A DNA stretch of 64,000 nt from Pampus argenteus (Eukaryota; Chordata; Actinopteri; Scombriformes; Stromateidae), in the NCBI GenBank assembly GCA_036937835.1, contig CM072863.1:5641501-5705500 (forward strand). Reading direction: 5' to 3'. The first letter of the stretch is position 1, and every line of letters begins with the position of its first letter. Positions 26,781 through 38,263 of this stretch are shown here, one piece after another. Both the position numbers and the translations under genes were made by a program. The notes below the pieces were generated by a model. The model saw only the letters and a program-made list of their open reading frames with translations. It searched no databases and had not been told where the DNA came from.

Positions 26781-29700
26781 GATCCTATTCATTTTCTATA
26801 GTATAGCCACACGGTGCATGATGGATATGGCGTGTTGAGTTGACAGACCTCTCGTCACATCTGAGTTTGCATAATCATGACACGACCTCAACTTTATGCA
26901 AATGAAATCTGTCCAGCACAACGAAAAACACATCAAACTGTCAAACTCGGCAGCGGTGATCAAATAAGAATCAAGATTCTGATACTGCATTGCTTATTTC
27001 TTGCCTGAAATCTTTTCAGAAACATATTATATATATAAGCCAAAACCGAGCATCGCCCAACCAACACGTCACCCACCACGTCACCCTATGCATCCTCACC
27101 AGAGACGGTCTGTTTCCAGCTTCAGGCAAAGACTCATCTTTTGCTGAAACATGGAGTCATCTGGTCAATCATTAACATGCATGTTCCTCATGGATTAGTT
27201 TGTACTGTTTAGCCTGTGAATTATCTTAACATCCAAGTAGTAGCCCTCTGCACTGTTTTAACGCAGGGCTGTTTTGTCTGTCTAAAAACACTTTTTTTAC
27301 CCCGGCAGCTTGCAAATGACTGCCATGTGACCCTACTACCATCATGTGACCTCAGCCACTTTCATGTGACATCACAGTATGAATAAATCACAGATGTTTG
27401 AAAGCCTGGGATGAGTCGTGAATTGTCTTCAACTCTAGAACCAGACTCCTGTTGATAGGTTAATTTGGACTTGACATTGTGTTACCTTGAAGGATGGGGT
27501 GAATTTACACATTAAGCCTACCAGATTTCTCTGTGCCTTTCTGAGAGACGTCGGTAGAATTTCGCTTGGAACAATGGGTCTTCTTTTTTCTCCTTTCTCT
27601 TGCTTTCACTAACTAGTCGGTATGCTCACTCTCCTGCAGCAGCAAATCTCTTCTTCAAACATATGGTGATGATAATCATGTGGTTTGGTAACAAATTCAC
27701 AGTCAACTGAATAAAAAGAGGAGTCGGTAAAAACAGAGATGAGAGACAGCATAGTATATATTTATATATTGATCCTAATCCTTTGAAAATAAAATTGCAC
27801 TGATCAATACTTTTGGTATCGATCTGACCATCACTACCGGCAAGTTCACAAAAGCCAACTGCACACTTTCCGCCTAGTTCGAGAGGACAGAAGCCAGAGA
27901 AAACAAATAACTGAATAAAGTAGAATATTTACCAATTAATGTTGTGAGTGCTTGCCCCTAATTATTTCTTATTGCTATGGCTCATTGGCTAAAAGGCTGT
28001 CAATATTAGAGTAACAGATAAAGTGTGCTTTTAATTTAGAACATTTATCTAGTTTAAGAGAAACACACATTTTTCTCTGAGTTGGTGGGCCAAACCAAAT
28101 CTAAAGGGTGTATGTGTGTGATTAGAAGGCTTACTGTATACTCGACAAGAGGCATGACATGGAAGCACTGGTGTAGATAATAACATTGATGAGGGCTGCA
28201 TTCCATTTTGCTGCTTCAGTTTCTGGGTCCTGGTATAGTGCATGCTGGCTCGCCTTTACACTGTCAATCTGGCCATCTAGTTATATGCAAAATTCTCCAA
28301 ATGAGAATATATGTTAGCAGCTAAATGCTCCACTCTACTCTATTTTTTATTATACTATATACTCTACTATATTATGTATAATGCTAATATAATGATGATT
28401 TTATATATTCCTTTAATCCTAATATATTGGTTTAATGCCAAAATTTCCGAGATGCAATACAAGAAAACATGCAGATAGACGAACGAGCCAAAGTAAAACA
28501 TCTACAAAGACATTGGCAATTGTCCTGTGTTTCATTTAAAACCCTTTTTAAATGTCAACGGTATGAGAATGCACTGCAAAAGTGTGAGAAGGCTTTGAGG
28601 AAATGGTAACAGTGAGTCATGGTGTTAAAAGCCAGAAGACTTGCATAGAGCATGGGGCCACAACAATGTCTGTCTCCTGGGTTACCCCGTCTTTGAGAAA
28701 ATAAGAAGGGCTGCAGGGCAGGAAAAACAGGTCAATATCACAGTGTTTTTCAGGAAGGAATATTGCTCTTTGTGTGTTTGAATAACATCCTGAGGGGAGT
28801 TATTGATCAACACTACAGCATGAAAGAGAAAGGTCCCTCAATGGCTTCAAATTGTTCCTAAATTGCTGTCAAATGAATGCCATTCACGTTAGTTTAGCAG
28901 CATTTTTAGAGTGGAGGAGAGAGCCTCGGGTCAAATTGTATGGTTGCATTTGCAAATAATGTTTTTGTATTTGTTTTTAATGTGCATAGTGGCATTTAGA
29001 ACCCAGACTAAAAAAAAAAAGGAGTCCAAACTGGCTTAAACATGAGAAATGTTTACTTTTATTAGATACATGCACACAGCTCAAAATAAAACTTGAATTT
29101 AAATGGAAAGAAAAAAAATATACAATTTCTACCATTCGTATGATCAATATGACTTATTTTGTCAAAACCAATGTGATAGTTGACAACAGCTCCGTCTCAT
29201 CTGCTTACAACAGGAAAAAAAATAAATGAACAACCAATGCCGGCGTGATGACACAAATAGCAATTTAGAAGTAGCTTTGCTCAATATTTGGAGAAAGCAG
29301 AGTAAAATTAAATCCTGTAACTCCGTTTTTTTTTTTTTTTTTCTCAGTGCAGGACCCAAATTAGAAATGTAGTCTCTCATCCAAGGATACAGACTCATTA
29401 ATATTTATTGGTACTTTTACTTTATGGGAACCCACAAAAGTAGAGCTGTGACCCATTTTGGTTCTGATCCATAGTTTAAGAATACATATTATGCTCCATT
29501 CAGACAAAATATGTTGATATAAAAATAGGTAATTAACTGTAATATATATATATAAATATACATATCCCATTGATATTAAATCTGTTTTAATGCACACGAC
29601 AAGAGACACCAGCAGAATCTGAAAGTCAGCGAAGATGCAGGGAGACAGAGACGGATAAACCGAGAGAGAAGATGTGTTATCAGACTTGCCAGGAGGGGAA

Positions 29701-31929
29701 TCAACTCCCCTGTTCCTATCCATATGTTACTAAGGTGCTGTTCCATGACATCCATCCTGACTCAGACACCTGCCAGCCGAAGGGTTCTAGCGCTGTTCCC
29801 CCTGCACGTCCATCTGGACCACTACTACCAGTGGCAGCTGGTGAACAGGACAAGAAGAAGAAGAAGAGAGCAAAAGTAAAGTCTGCCAAATATGAAAAGA
29901 ATAGTCTGTACCGGTTAGAGTTCAACAGCAGTGAATACTGTGATGATATCTACAGTATGTGGTTGTTATGAAGAATGTAAGGTGTTACTTTTTACGAAAT
30001 GAGCTTTAATGGCGTATTCATCCATCCCAGCTAGAACAGAGTGTTTGGCTGTACTCTAAGCAGCTCCCTGTCTGTTAAAGATAGATCAGGAGGCGAGACA
30101 AGGAGAGGAATAACAAAGGAAACAGAGGAAGGAAGAGAAAAGCCGTTTTGTCCCTGTCGCCCTATTAATTTGTGGAGAACTAGGAAATGCCAGCAGGATT
30201 AAATGTGTTACTCCCACAGCTCCCCCCTCCCCCCCCCTTCTTATTCTTTCTCTCTCTGAGTTTAAATTAAAGAATGAAGTTGGGAACGGGTGGGTGTGGG
30301 GGGTGGGGGTCTGGGGCTTTTGGGGCGGAGGGGGCAGCGGAGAGGGTGGAAAAAGAGAAGAAAGGTGTTAATTGCTTGCCAATCGATAATTCTATAATTA
30401 CTTTGTGACAAATGGCTGGCTTGCGGTGCTAGAGTAGGTTCAGAGGAGGGTGGGGAGGAGGCTGCAGTGGGTGGGGATGTTAAAAGGGATTGGCCATGAT
30501 CAGGAGCGGAAATATTTGCTTTTGTGCCTACAAGCGTGGCTGCCCCGGGGATTTGTGACAGGGAATTTATGTCAGGTTTAAATGTGAAGGCGAGCATCCC
30601 TGTGGGGGGGGGAGGTGTTGCAGATTGGAGAGCATGTACCCACACTAAGATACACATCCATACAATGACGCTCATAACTACACAAAGTAGTTTTTACTTC
30701 TGCATACTTCATGTGATATTTCTTCTAAGGTTAAATGAGTTACAATTTCCCCTTTATTCTGGCGTACACGAGACAATGGCTACAAGGGGTACGAACGCAT
30801 ATTGAGAGACAGGCTGCAGGATTATCATTTTTTTGCACTATTAAATTGTCACACCAATTCACGAGAAAAGCGGACTGTAAAAGGAAACCTGGAGTGAGTG
30901 GTTTGAATTTGGCTAGAAGACTTTGAGTCTACCACTGCCTGTCACAGTTCACTATCTTCCAATCACAGTTTCATTATGCCAGCCAAGCGTGAAGCGATGG
31001 GAGTCTCTTTCTAGCCGTAGGGGAAGCTTTAGGCAGACAGCAGGTGGGCTATCTGGAGACCTGTACAGGTCAGGGCACCGTGACACCTGGCGCCCCCTAG
31101 CTGCTACAACTGGGCGGGGAAGGGTCAGAAGGGCCAATAGGAGATTGATGGCCCACCTTCACTCATGTCAAATCACCTGTCAGCACGCCCCTGGCACTGA
31201 ATCCATTTTGTTCCAAGCCACCATTAACCTTGGACCACTTGGATTCATTCCTCCTCTCCATGGACCAGGCCCTCGCAACCTTTGTCTACTACAGTTGCCA
31301 AACTAGTTACTGGCCTCAACTTTTATCATGTTCGCCGAGCTTCCGTCAGCATGGCTGGCTTTTAAACAGTAAACAAGGAAATAGTTGACTGTGAGTTGTG
31401 CTTCCTCACCAAGTCTTTTGGGAACACAAAAACATTGCAAACACTGCATGTAATTATCGGTAAACAACAAGATGACGAACGGCATCAAGAATATGTCATC
31501 CATTTTGGCTTTATTGGCCAGTATTTGGTGAATCTTATAAAGTCCACTGTTGATCTTATTATTGATGTGATCTGCCTCGTGGCTGCTTTTCCCCCCTCCA
31601 AATACCCACTGTTAATCCGCTTTGTACACACTTTTGGATGAATACTATATTGTCATTGTTACACCCTGTTATGCAGGATGACATCATGCAGGATTTAATA
31701 TTGTATGTATGATCCATCTATATATGAAGCATGGTTATGAACAGATGTTTGATCATTTCACAGGCCTATAAAAGGGCGATTGGGCTGCCAGTGGCCGCTG
31801 TAATATTGATTGATGGTGGGCAGGTGGGGGCCACAGTGCTGCCCTCAGACAGACTCTGTTTATTTATACAGTCTGCCGTCTGCCCACCTTACCCACCACA
31901 GGGCTACATTCACTGAATTTACAGTTGTC

Positions 31930-32370
31930 AGGAGAAACAAAATATGCTAATGATGCCACACAACCCTGAAGAGAAGCGAAAACATTTTCAATCCAAACTT
32001 TCCGCACTCATATCAGTTATATATCAGGCTGAATCTCGTGCACGTTCACCGCCAATATGGAGCATAAAATATCTCAGCGCTCCACAGTACCAATCTATTA
32101 TTTGCTGCTTTGTCCCCTGGGGCATACATAAATTGGATCCAATAATGAGAGGCAGTAATGATTGTCTTTGCATATTTGGTCTTGATTTTCAATTATATAT
32201 CGTTGATATTATTGTTCTGGATGCTGTGCGTTGTGGTATTAAATTGAACTTCTCCATAGAAACTGGTGTCTTATTGAACATGCAAAGGAAGCATTGTTTT
32301 CAGGCAAGGTTTTATTATGGCCAACCTTCCAACAAGCTTATTCGGATCAGACAATTTTTTTGTCTGTGCA
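31930..32370. promoter_or_regulatory. Candidate conserved non-coding element
   Basis: A 440-bp unique block containing TATGCTAAT and TTTGCATAT POU-like motifs (near 31,943 and 32,167) and several ATTA/TAAT cores, with no simple repeat. It overlaps a 144-codon plus-strand frame that has no homology I can recognise, no Kozak-like start and no splice partner, so I favour regulatory DNA over coding sequence. Confidence 0.28.
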
Positions 32371-33087
32371 ACCACTGACTATAAATTTGCATTTTCTACA
32401 AGGGGCCACTGACTAATGGCTTCTGCTGCTTTAACTTGATCAGATACTGAATGTACTTTAAATTCATAATGCAAAAATAAGGAGAAGTGTATATTCTGTT
32501 GCTGTGACTCAGTGACAGAAAGTCTGACACAGAGTCAGAAAAAAATGAGAGAGGGGGAGATAGCCTTCTCCACACCATTAAGGCTGCTGAATAGTGAAGT
32601 CCTTGTTCCATTCCAATTTTCTAAGCTTTGAAGAAGTCAGTGGTCGGATGTGGGCTGCCTCACAGAGCGTGTCTTCTGTTCCACTGAGCACACAGTAGCT
32701 TAGGGATCAGCCTGTGTCCCTGACAGGAATGTGTGCCACTGAGTGTTGGCCTGTCCACTGAACAGAGCTGCGAGCCTCAGATCAGTGGCATTGGCTGGCC
32801 TACGGGTTGTTCTTTATGGCTGTGTCGCTGAGTGGCTGGCTCTCCTCTGTGCACACGGCAGCCCTCCAGATGGATGCTGGGACAGCGGAGGCCACAGGGC
32901 TGAAAATCCCATCAAGCTGCAGTTCCAGGCCCTTGCACTGAGAAGATGAAGCGCACCGGCACGCCAGGGGACACGGGCCAAACCCTTCTGCACCTCCATC
33001 ACCCCCCCACCCCCAACCCCAATCCCTTCATGCCCCTCTTTCCTTCCTTTCTTCATCCCTCTCCTCCTCTTTTTCTTCCTTTTACAG

Positions 33088-33165
33088 GGGAGGACTGCGA
33101 GCCCAACCAGCCAGAATATGGAGTGTGGCCCTCAGGGTCTGTGGCCCTCACTTGTTAAATAAAGG
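33088..33165 (+). other. Possible terminal exon of an unannotated transcript
   Basis: A long pyrimidine tract (33,035-33,083) ends in TTTTACAG, a strong acceptor. About 70 bp of non-repetitive sequence follows and then a stop: in one frame it reads EDCEPNQPEYGVWPSGSVALTC followed by TAA. The polyadenylation signal AATAAA overlaps the end, at about 33,158-33,163. Acceptor, stop and signal this close together look like a last exon, but I found no confident upstream exon and do not recognise the peptide. It may be a non-coding RNA exon or chance. Confidence 0.2.
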
Positions 33166-33634
33166 AGCTGACTGGCTGATTGATAGACCCTCACCAGTCC
33201 CTGCACCTCGCATGTTTCCCGGTTCACTGCCTTATATACGAATCCTTTGTTGGCCAGGCCTGCGTTAGCATTTGTTAAATGCAGTGTTTGATGGATGGCA
33301 CCAATTTTCCTCCAAAACCCAGATGAGCCACCTAAGCACCTTTCCCCCTCCCCTGGTTTCTCCCCAGGTAAACCCCATGAGCACGAGGGGACAGGAGTGT
33401 TCTAAAACGGTATCAATCAAACAACCTTGTGCACGGCTGCAGCCGCAACGCAATGTTTCAATTATGCATCTGCTCCTCGGTATCTGACATTTCGTTCAAC
33501 CTCTTATCCCACCCCACACATACACCCACCCCCAAGGCACAGAGGAAGTGCCCCCCGTCTGTTGTCCTTCTAAGTTGCTCACCCCAGTCCTTAATTTTAG
33601 GATTTAAGTGTGTTTGCTTATCTGTCACCTTTTT

Positions 33635-33704
<70 letters not shown>
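33635..33704. repeat. (AAAG)n microsatellite
   Basis: About 17 perfect AAAG units; the plus strand is pure purine. Confidence 0.97.
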
Positions 33705-33705
<1 letters not shown>

Positions 33706-36100
33706 CTTGTATATACCAAGAGGAAAAAATAATAATTTAACAAATAGCAGTAAAACATTGTAATTTATTTTAAAAAAAACAATATCTAAGTGGACTTAGA
33801 CACTGTACTGTACTATCTCAATATCTTTTAATGCCCAGTCCCAAAGTTAACAAATGCTTCTACTAGTCAGCACCGACTATCTCTGTCTCTGTAATGCCAG
33901 GGGCATGCTCTGAAATCCATAAAGGCTTGCAGAAGAGTGTCAGCCTGATGCAGTGCAGCGAACAGACAGGTGAAAAAGATAAACAGATGCGAGACCAGTC
34001 TCTGGGGTGTTGGGTTCATTTGTTACCTAGCGAGGACAGACATATTCCTGTCAGACAAGCCATGGCAGCACCAGATGCGAGGTCATTCTAGTTACGGAGT
34101 GAAAATCTTGGGTTAAGGACAAAGATTCTCACTTCACACAAGATGGCCATGGGGTTTTATTTCCCCTGTGGTCACCTACAATAAATGTTCATTCCACACA
34201 GAAATCTTTTTTAACGCTGAAAGCTTATTCATCATCGTTTGTCTGCTGCTCATTTTGATTTATTATTTGTGATCCAACTGTTATATTATTATCACAAACA
34301 CATGAGCACACTTATATGTGTGTAGAAAATATATATATATATAAATTTGTTCATTTGTGGCAGTTGTTAATTCAAAACCAGTTTAATTAGCTGGATAAAA
34401 TTCACATTAGGAAAAAAAACTAATTTGCTATCTTGCTTATGTGTATTCAATGTAATGTCACACAAATAAGTCTTGATCATGCTTATTATTTATTATGAGT
34501 ACAGTCAGATATACAGCATAAGTCTGGTTGCAAAATTACAAATGATGCATCCATTTTTTTTTACATATTTTTACATGTTGTTTTGAGTCAGCAGTGTTTC
34601 TAAGGTTGTTTTTCAGTGCAACACTTTTGCTCTCTTTTCATAATACATATGCCTTACAGGGGAGGACAGACAGCAGACAGGCTCATAGAAGGAGAGTATG
34701 GAAAGGTACTTGAGACACACTGGCTCCTAACCAGAACAACTGGCACCTCTTCTCTGCAGATGGACACACAGGTGGGCTCACAGGTGGGGAAGGAAAGGGG
34801 AAGTACTCTGCCAGTTTTGTGTCCTGCTTTGTGTGTGTGTGTGTGTGTGTTTTGTGCACATAACATCTGGACCGTGGTCCACTGACATGTCAACGGAAGA
34901 ATTCATCAATGAAGCTACACTGCACCCTCCTGGATGTCTGCAGCACCACATGGCCAGAAACAACCACAGATTGCCTTTAGTTAGTTGAACACATCTACCT
35001 GTGAATTTTCAGATTCATTTCATTAAAAACTTTTATGTGTCTCATAGTGTCATGCTTAAATGTGTATTTTCTCCTTTTCTTAAAATCAACAAATTCATCA
35101 AATATTAGCATTAGTAAAGCGTGTTATAATTAACTTTTTTTTTTTTTTTTTTTTTAAAGAAGATTTGTGTTTCCCAAATCTCCATCTAAACATTTCCCAG
35201 CTCCTCCAAGCTTCTGCATAAATGTTTTGTCCACTATATGAAAAGATGGGCAGAACCAAACAATATGATTGCAGAAAGCAAACCGACAAATATTATTGAT
35301 CCCTGCAACACAGAGACAGCTAATCAATGAATGTATGCCCTCCCCGCACAGGCTGCAAGTCAAGATCAATTTTGAAGAACGATGAGACATTGGCAAATAA
35401 AGTGAAGTAGTTCTGAAGCATATCCCGCTGTTGTGTAATGGAATAAATTCCCCAAAACATATCAAAAGATCGACTATGGCTGTGAGAAATGGTCCTGCTA
35501 GGTCAATTGAACAATCATGTTCAGTGCTGTAATTCTAATATATATTGTTATTATCACCTTAGTATTAGTCAGTTTATTTTTTTATTTTTTTATTCTTGGT
35601 GTCATAGTCATACACTTTTCTCTCAGTTGCTCTCTGGCCTCGCATCATGAACAACCTGATGATTTATTGATCTGAACACAGCCTCCAAATAACCACAATT
35701 GTTTCATCACCTTGTCATTATTGTCCTGTGATGAGCTGGGCATCAAAAAGTTGGAAAAGTCTCTCAAGGGTGTATCTTTTAATATTGAATTGATGGGCAC
35801 ATTTGTTTTCATGTGTTGCAGACTCATGAGAGGTTACAGGTTGTTATTGGCTCACTGATTGCATGGTCAGCTTACTGACCTGAGTTTCATATCCATGTTT
35901 TTTTGTTCCCTTGTTTATTTTTTATTTTTTGGTGTGTGTGTAAAAAGGCTTTCAGGTATTATTGGCCACGTTTAGAGCAGATAATTTACAATCCGTTGTT
36001 TGGCAATGGTAGCCATGGTGACAATTAGTGTGCCATTTACTTTTAAAACAAAAAGATTACTGTGTTTTATGCAAACCAAGCAGAACAGAAATGCTAAGAA
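33705..36100. other. Gene-free stretch left of MYORG
   Basis: AT-rich DNA without recognisable exons. It contains a (GT)n tract at 34,831-34,850, a T19-type run at about 35,138-35,154 and small TA runs near 34,330. None of the short open frames has a recognisable domain or splice partner. Confidence 0.55.
34831..34850. repeat. (GT)n microsatellite
   Basis: Ten perfect GT units. Confidence 0.95.
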
Positions 36101-37238
36101 AGACAAAAGTCAAACCAGATTTATTTTAATACATTCATACAAAATGCTGAAATGAATTCTGCTCTTTAGCCGCATGCATATTGTCGTTGCCACTCTTTAG
36201 TTATAATAACTCCAGGAAAGCAGCGCACACAGACCCCAAAAGCAAAAAAAAAAAAACATTCAGTCCAACATACAGCCTTTCAGTCTCATCATAAAGCAAG
36301 ACGCTCTGAGACAGGAATAGCTTTAGAAGTTGGCCTGGCCCAGATGCTGAGTGAGAACTGCTATAAATAGTTATGTCTTGTTATGATGAAACTATGTCAA
36401 AAGGCACCAGCGAAATCCACTGAGGTCAACATGTGAACCACATGTCAAAGTACAACTCCATAGACAGCATTAAAAAAAATATATATTACAAATTGGAAAA
36501 TTGCACTACTAATGGACGTTGTCTGATCCTTACTTCACAAAGACGCAGTAGTTATTGACAATGCAGCATCAACAGCAATCAAAATCCAGCCAAACCAACA
36601 AAACATAGAAACCACAGAAAGTTAGAATTAAACACTGTAATTTTCAAAGATTTTTTTTTAAAGAGCTCATTGGCTTCCCTGCAACACAGTCAAAATTAAA
36701 ATCCTATTTTTTAAATTTGTAACCCACATATAGCTCGACCACATTACCAATAATATTCTATCTACTGAATTCACTTTGTGTCAACGTCACTCAAAGAAAT
36801 ACGCTTGCTGCTTTTCCCAGAGTTTGATGAGAAGATCAATATCAGTTTCGTCTCAAGATAACAAGATATGTGATTTTAGCTCGTGTACTTTGATCCACAA
36901 CTATGGAAAAAAAAAATTATTTATTTTTTTTCAGATATTGTGCAGCAATGGAACATTTTTAGAAAAACATATTATGGCTAAAGATGTTATAGAAGATAAA
37001 ATTTGATGGCGTTTGTGGTACACTCTGCCCATAAAGGGTTAACTCACCAATAATATAAAATTATAATAATCAACAACAATAAGAAATGTATAGCATAACA
37101 ACATATCAACATATCACATACATTATGTGGCAGTAACACATGGCACGTTGAGATATCACTGCAATTGCAAGATATTCACATTAACAAAACACAAGATGAC
37201 AAAAGTGATGAAAATTTGATAATTAAATGGTGATAAAT

Positions 37239-37241
<3 letters not shown>

Positions 37242-37303
<62 letters not shown>
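37242..37303. repeat. (TA)n microsatellite
   Basis: About 30 TA units in the probable MYORG 3' UTR. Transcribed, it would form a self-complementary UA hairpin. Confidence 0.97.
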
Positions 37304-37307
<4 letters not shown>

Positions 37308-37826
37308 ATTACATTATTGTGTTTCACAAATCCACAAATCTTCCTTAAGAGATGCTCCTTATGTTGGATGCGGTCATTAGACATTATGGTGTCACTAGTT
37401 AGCTGCGTTTGGAGTCAGCGAAGCACAATGAAAATAGATGTCAGACATTTCAAACACACTACAGCCTGAGAAAGCTGTTACCTGAGGAAGAGTATCAAAT
37501 ATTCAGTGCCCAATAAAAGGCATCTTCTTCTAGGCTAAGAGTAGCTACATGACACTGTGTTTCACAAATGAGAGCACATGCATAATGTAGTGATTAAACT
37601 TCAAGCATTCATCCTGATACGTGAAGCATAAAACCCAACTTCCTGAAAAGCAACTTGGAAGCAGAGAAGAGGAGTCATCGGTGTCGAAAGGAAAAGTAGG
37701 ACAGCTCAGTTAAACTGACGATATATAGAAAGGGTTTTATGATAATAATGACGCCACTTCTATCATCCTCCCATGCTACAATCCGTTTGACTTAAATTTA
37801 AGTGTATATAGAGTTTTTTTACAAAC

Positions 37827-37828
<2 letters not shown>

Positions 37829-37858
<30 letters not shown>
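37829..37858. repeat. (TA)n microsatellite
   Basis: About 15 TA units, also inside the probable MYORG 3' UTR. Confidence 0.95.
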
Positions 37859-37859
<1 letters not shown>

Positions 37860-38263
37860 TTAATTGCAATTAAGTGTATTTAATTCACAGTTTGCCTATT
37901 CCCTTTTCAACATATAATTTACATATTCACTTCATACATGATATTACATTGTTATCTTTCCATTAAACTTAAAAAAAAGATGCAATGGAAACACAGCATC
38001 AATTAGTTTAAATTAAATGACAATTAAAAAAATTAAGATGAGGTTTTGAATTTTTTTTTTTTAAATGACACAATTTCACATCTGCTTAAAAAGTCTCCAT
38101 ATTTTGTTGCAAAAAAAAAAAAAAAAAGTCCCATTAAAAACAACCTTTTTTCAATGTCTCTTCTGTCAAGCATAAAAGCTACATTTGCGAAGCTCGTCTC
38201 ACAGGCAGACTGAATTATTGCCTAACCCAGCCCATTTCGGCTTCAATCTACAATCCCTTCTTG

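Larger units (their letters stand above)
26780..33600. other. Gene-free stretch with candidate regulatory DNA
   Basis: No phase-consistent exon series found. Frames at 29,672-29,971 and 31,944-32,378 are open for 100-145 codons but have no recognisable domain. GC-rich or poly-G/C patches occur at 30,220-30,330 and 30,600. Unique repeat-poor DNA dominates at 31,740-32,380 and 32,640-33,470. A possible terminal exon near 33,088-33,165 is listed separately. Confidence 0.5.
36118..38263 (-). other. Probable MYORG 3' UTR
   Basis: AT-rich minus-strand sequence directly downstream of the MYORG stop, without competing exons. On the minus strand an AATAAA signal lies at about 36,120-36,125, and several AATAAA/ATTAAA variants occur closer to the stop (for example near 37,965). 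Human MYORG also has a long 3' UTR, so a UTR of about 2 kb is reasonable. The true 3' end cannot be fixed from sequence alone. It includes two long TA tracts. Confidence 0.4.

Noticed and set aside
29672..29971. 99-codon plus-strand frame with a Lys-rich middle
   Set aside because: It could be an exon, but I find no in-phase partner exon, and the Lys run comes from an AAG repeat. Not enough support to list.
30262..30675. 137-codon minus-strand Pro/Ser-rich frame
   Set aside because: Composition follows the poly-G/C DNA on the plus strand; no homology or splice structure.
33429..33740. Frame with repeated Lys-Glu-Arg-Lys
   Set aside because: Translation of the AAAG microsatellite.
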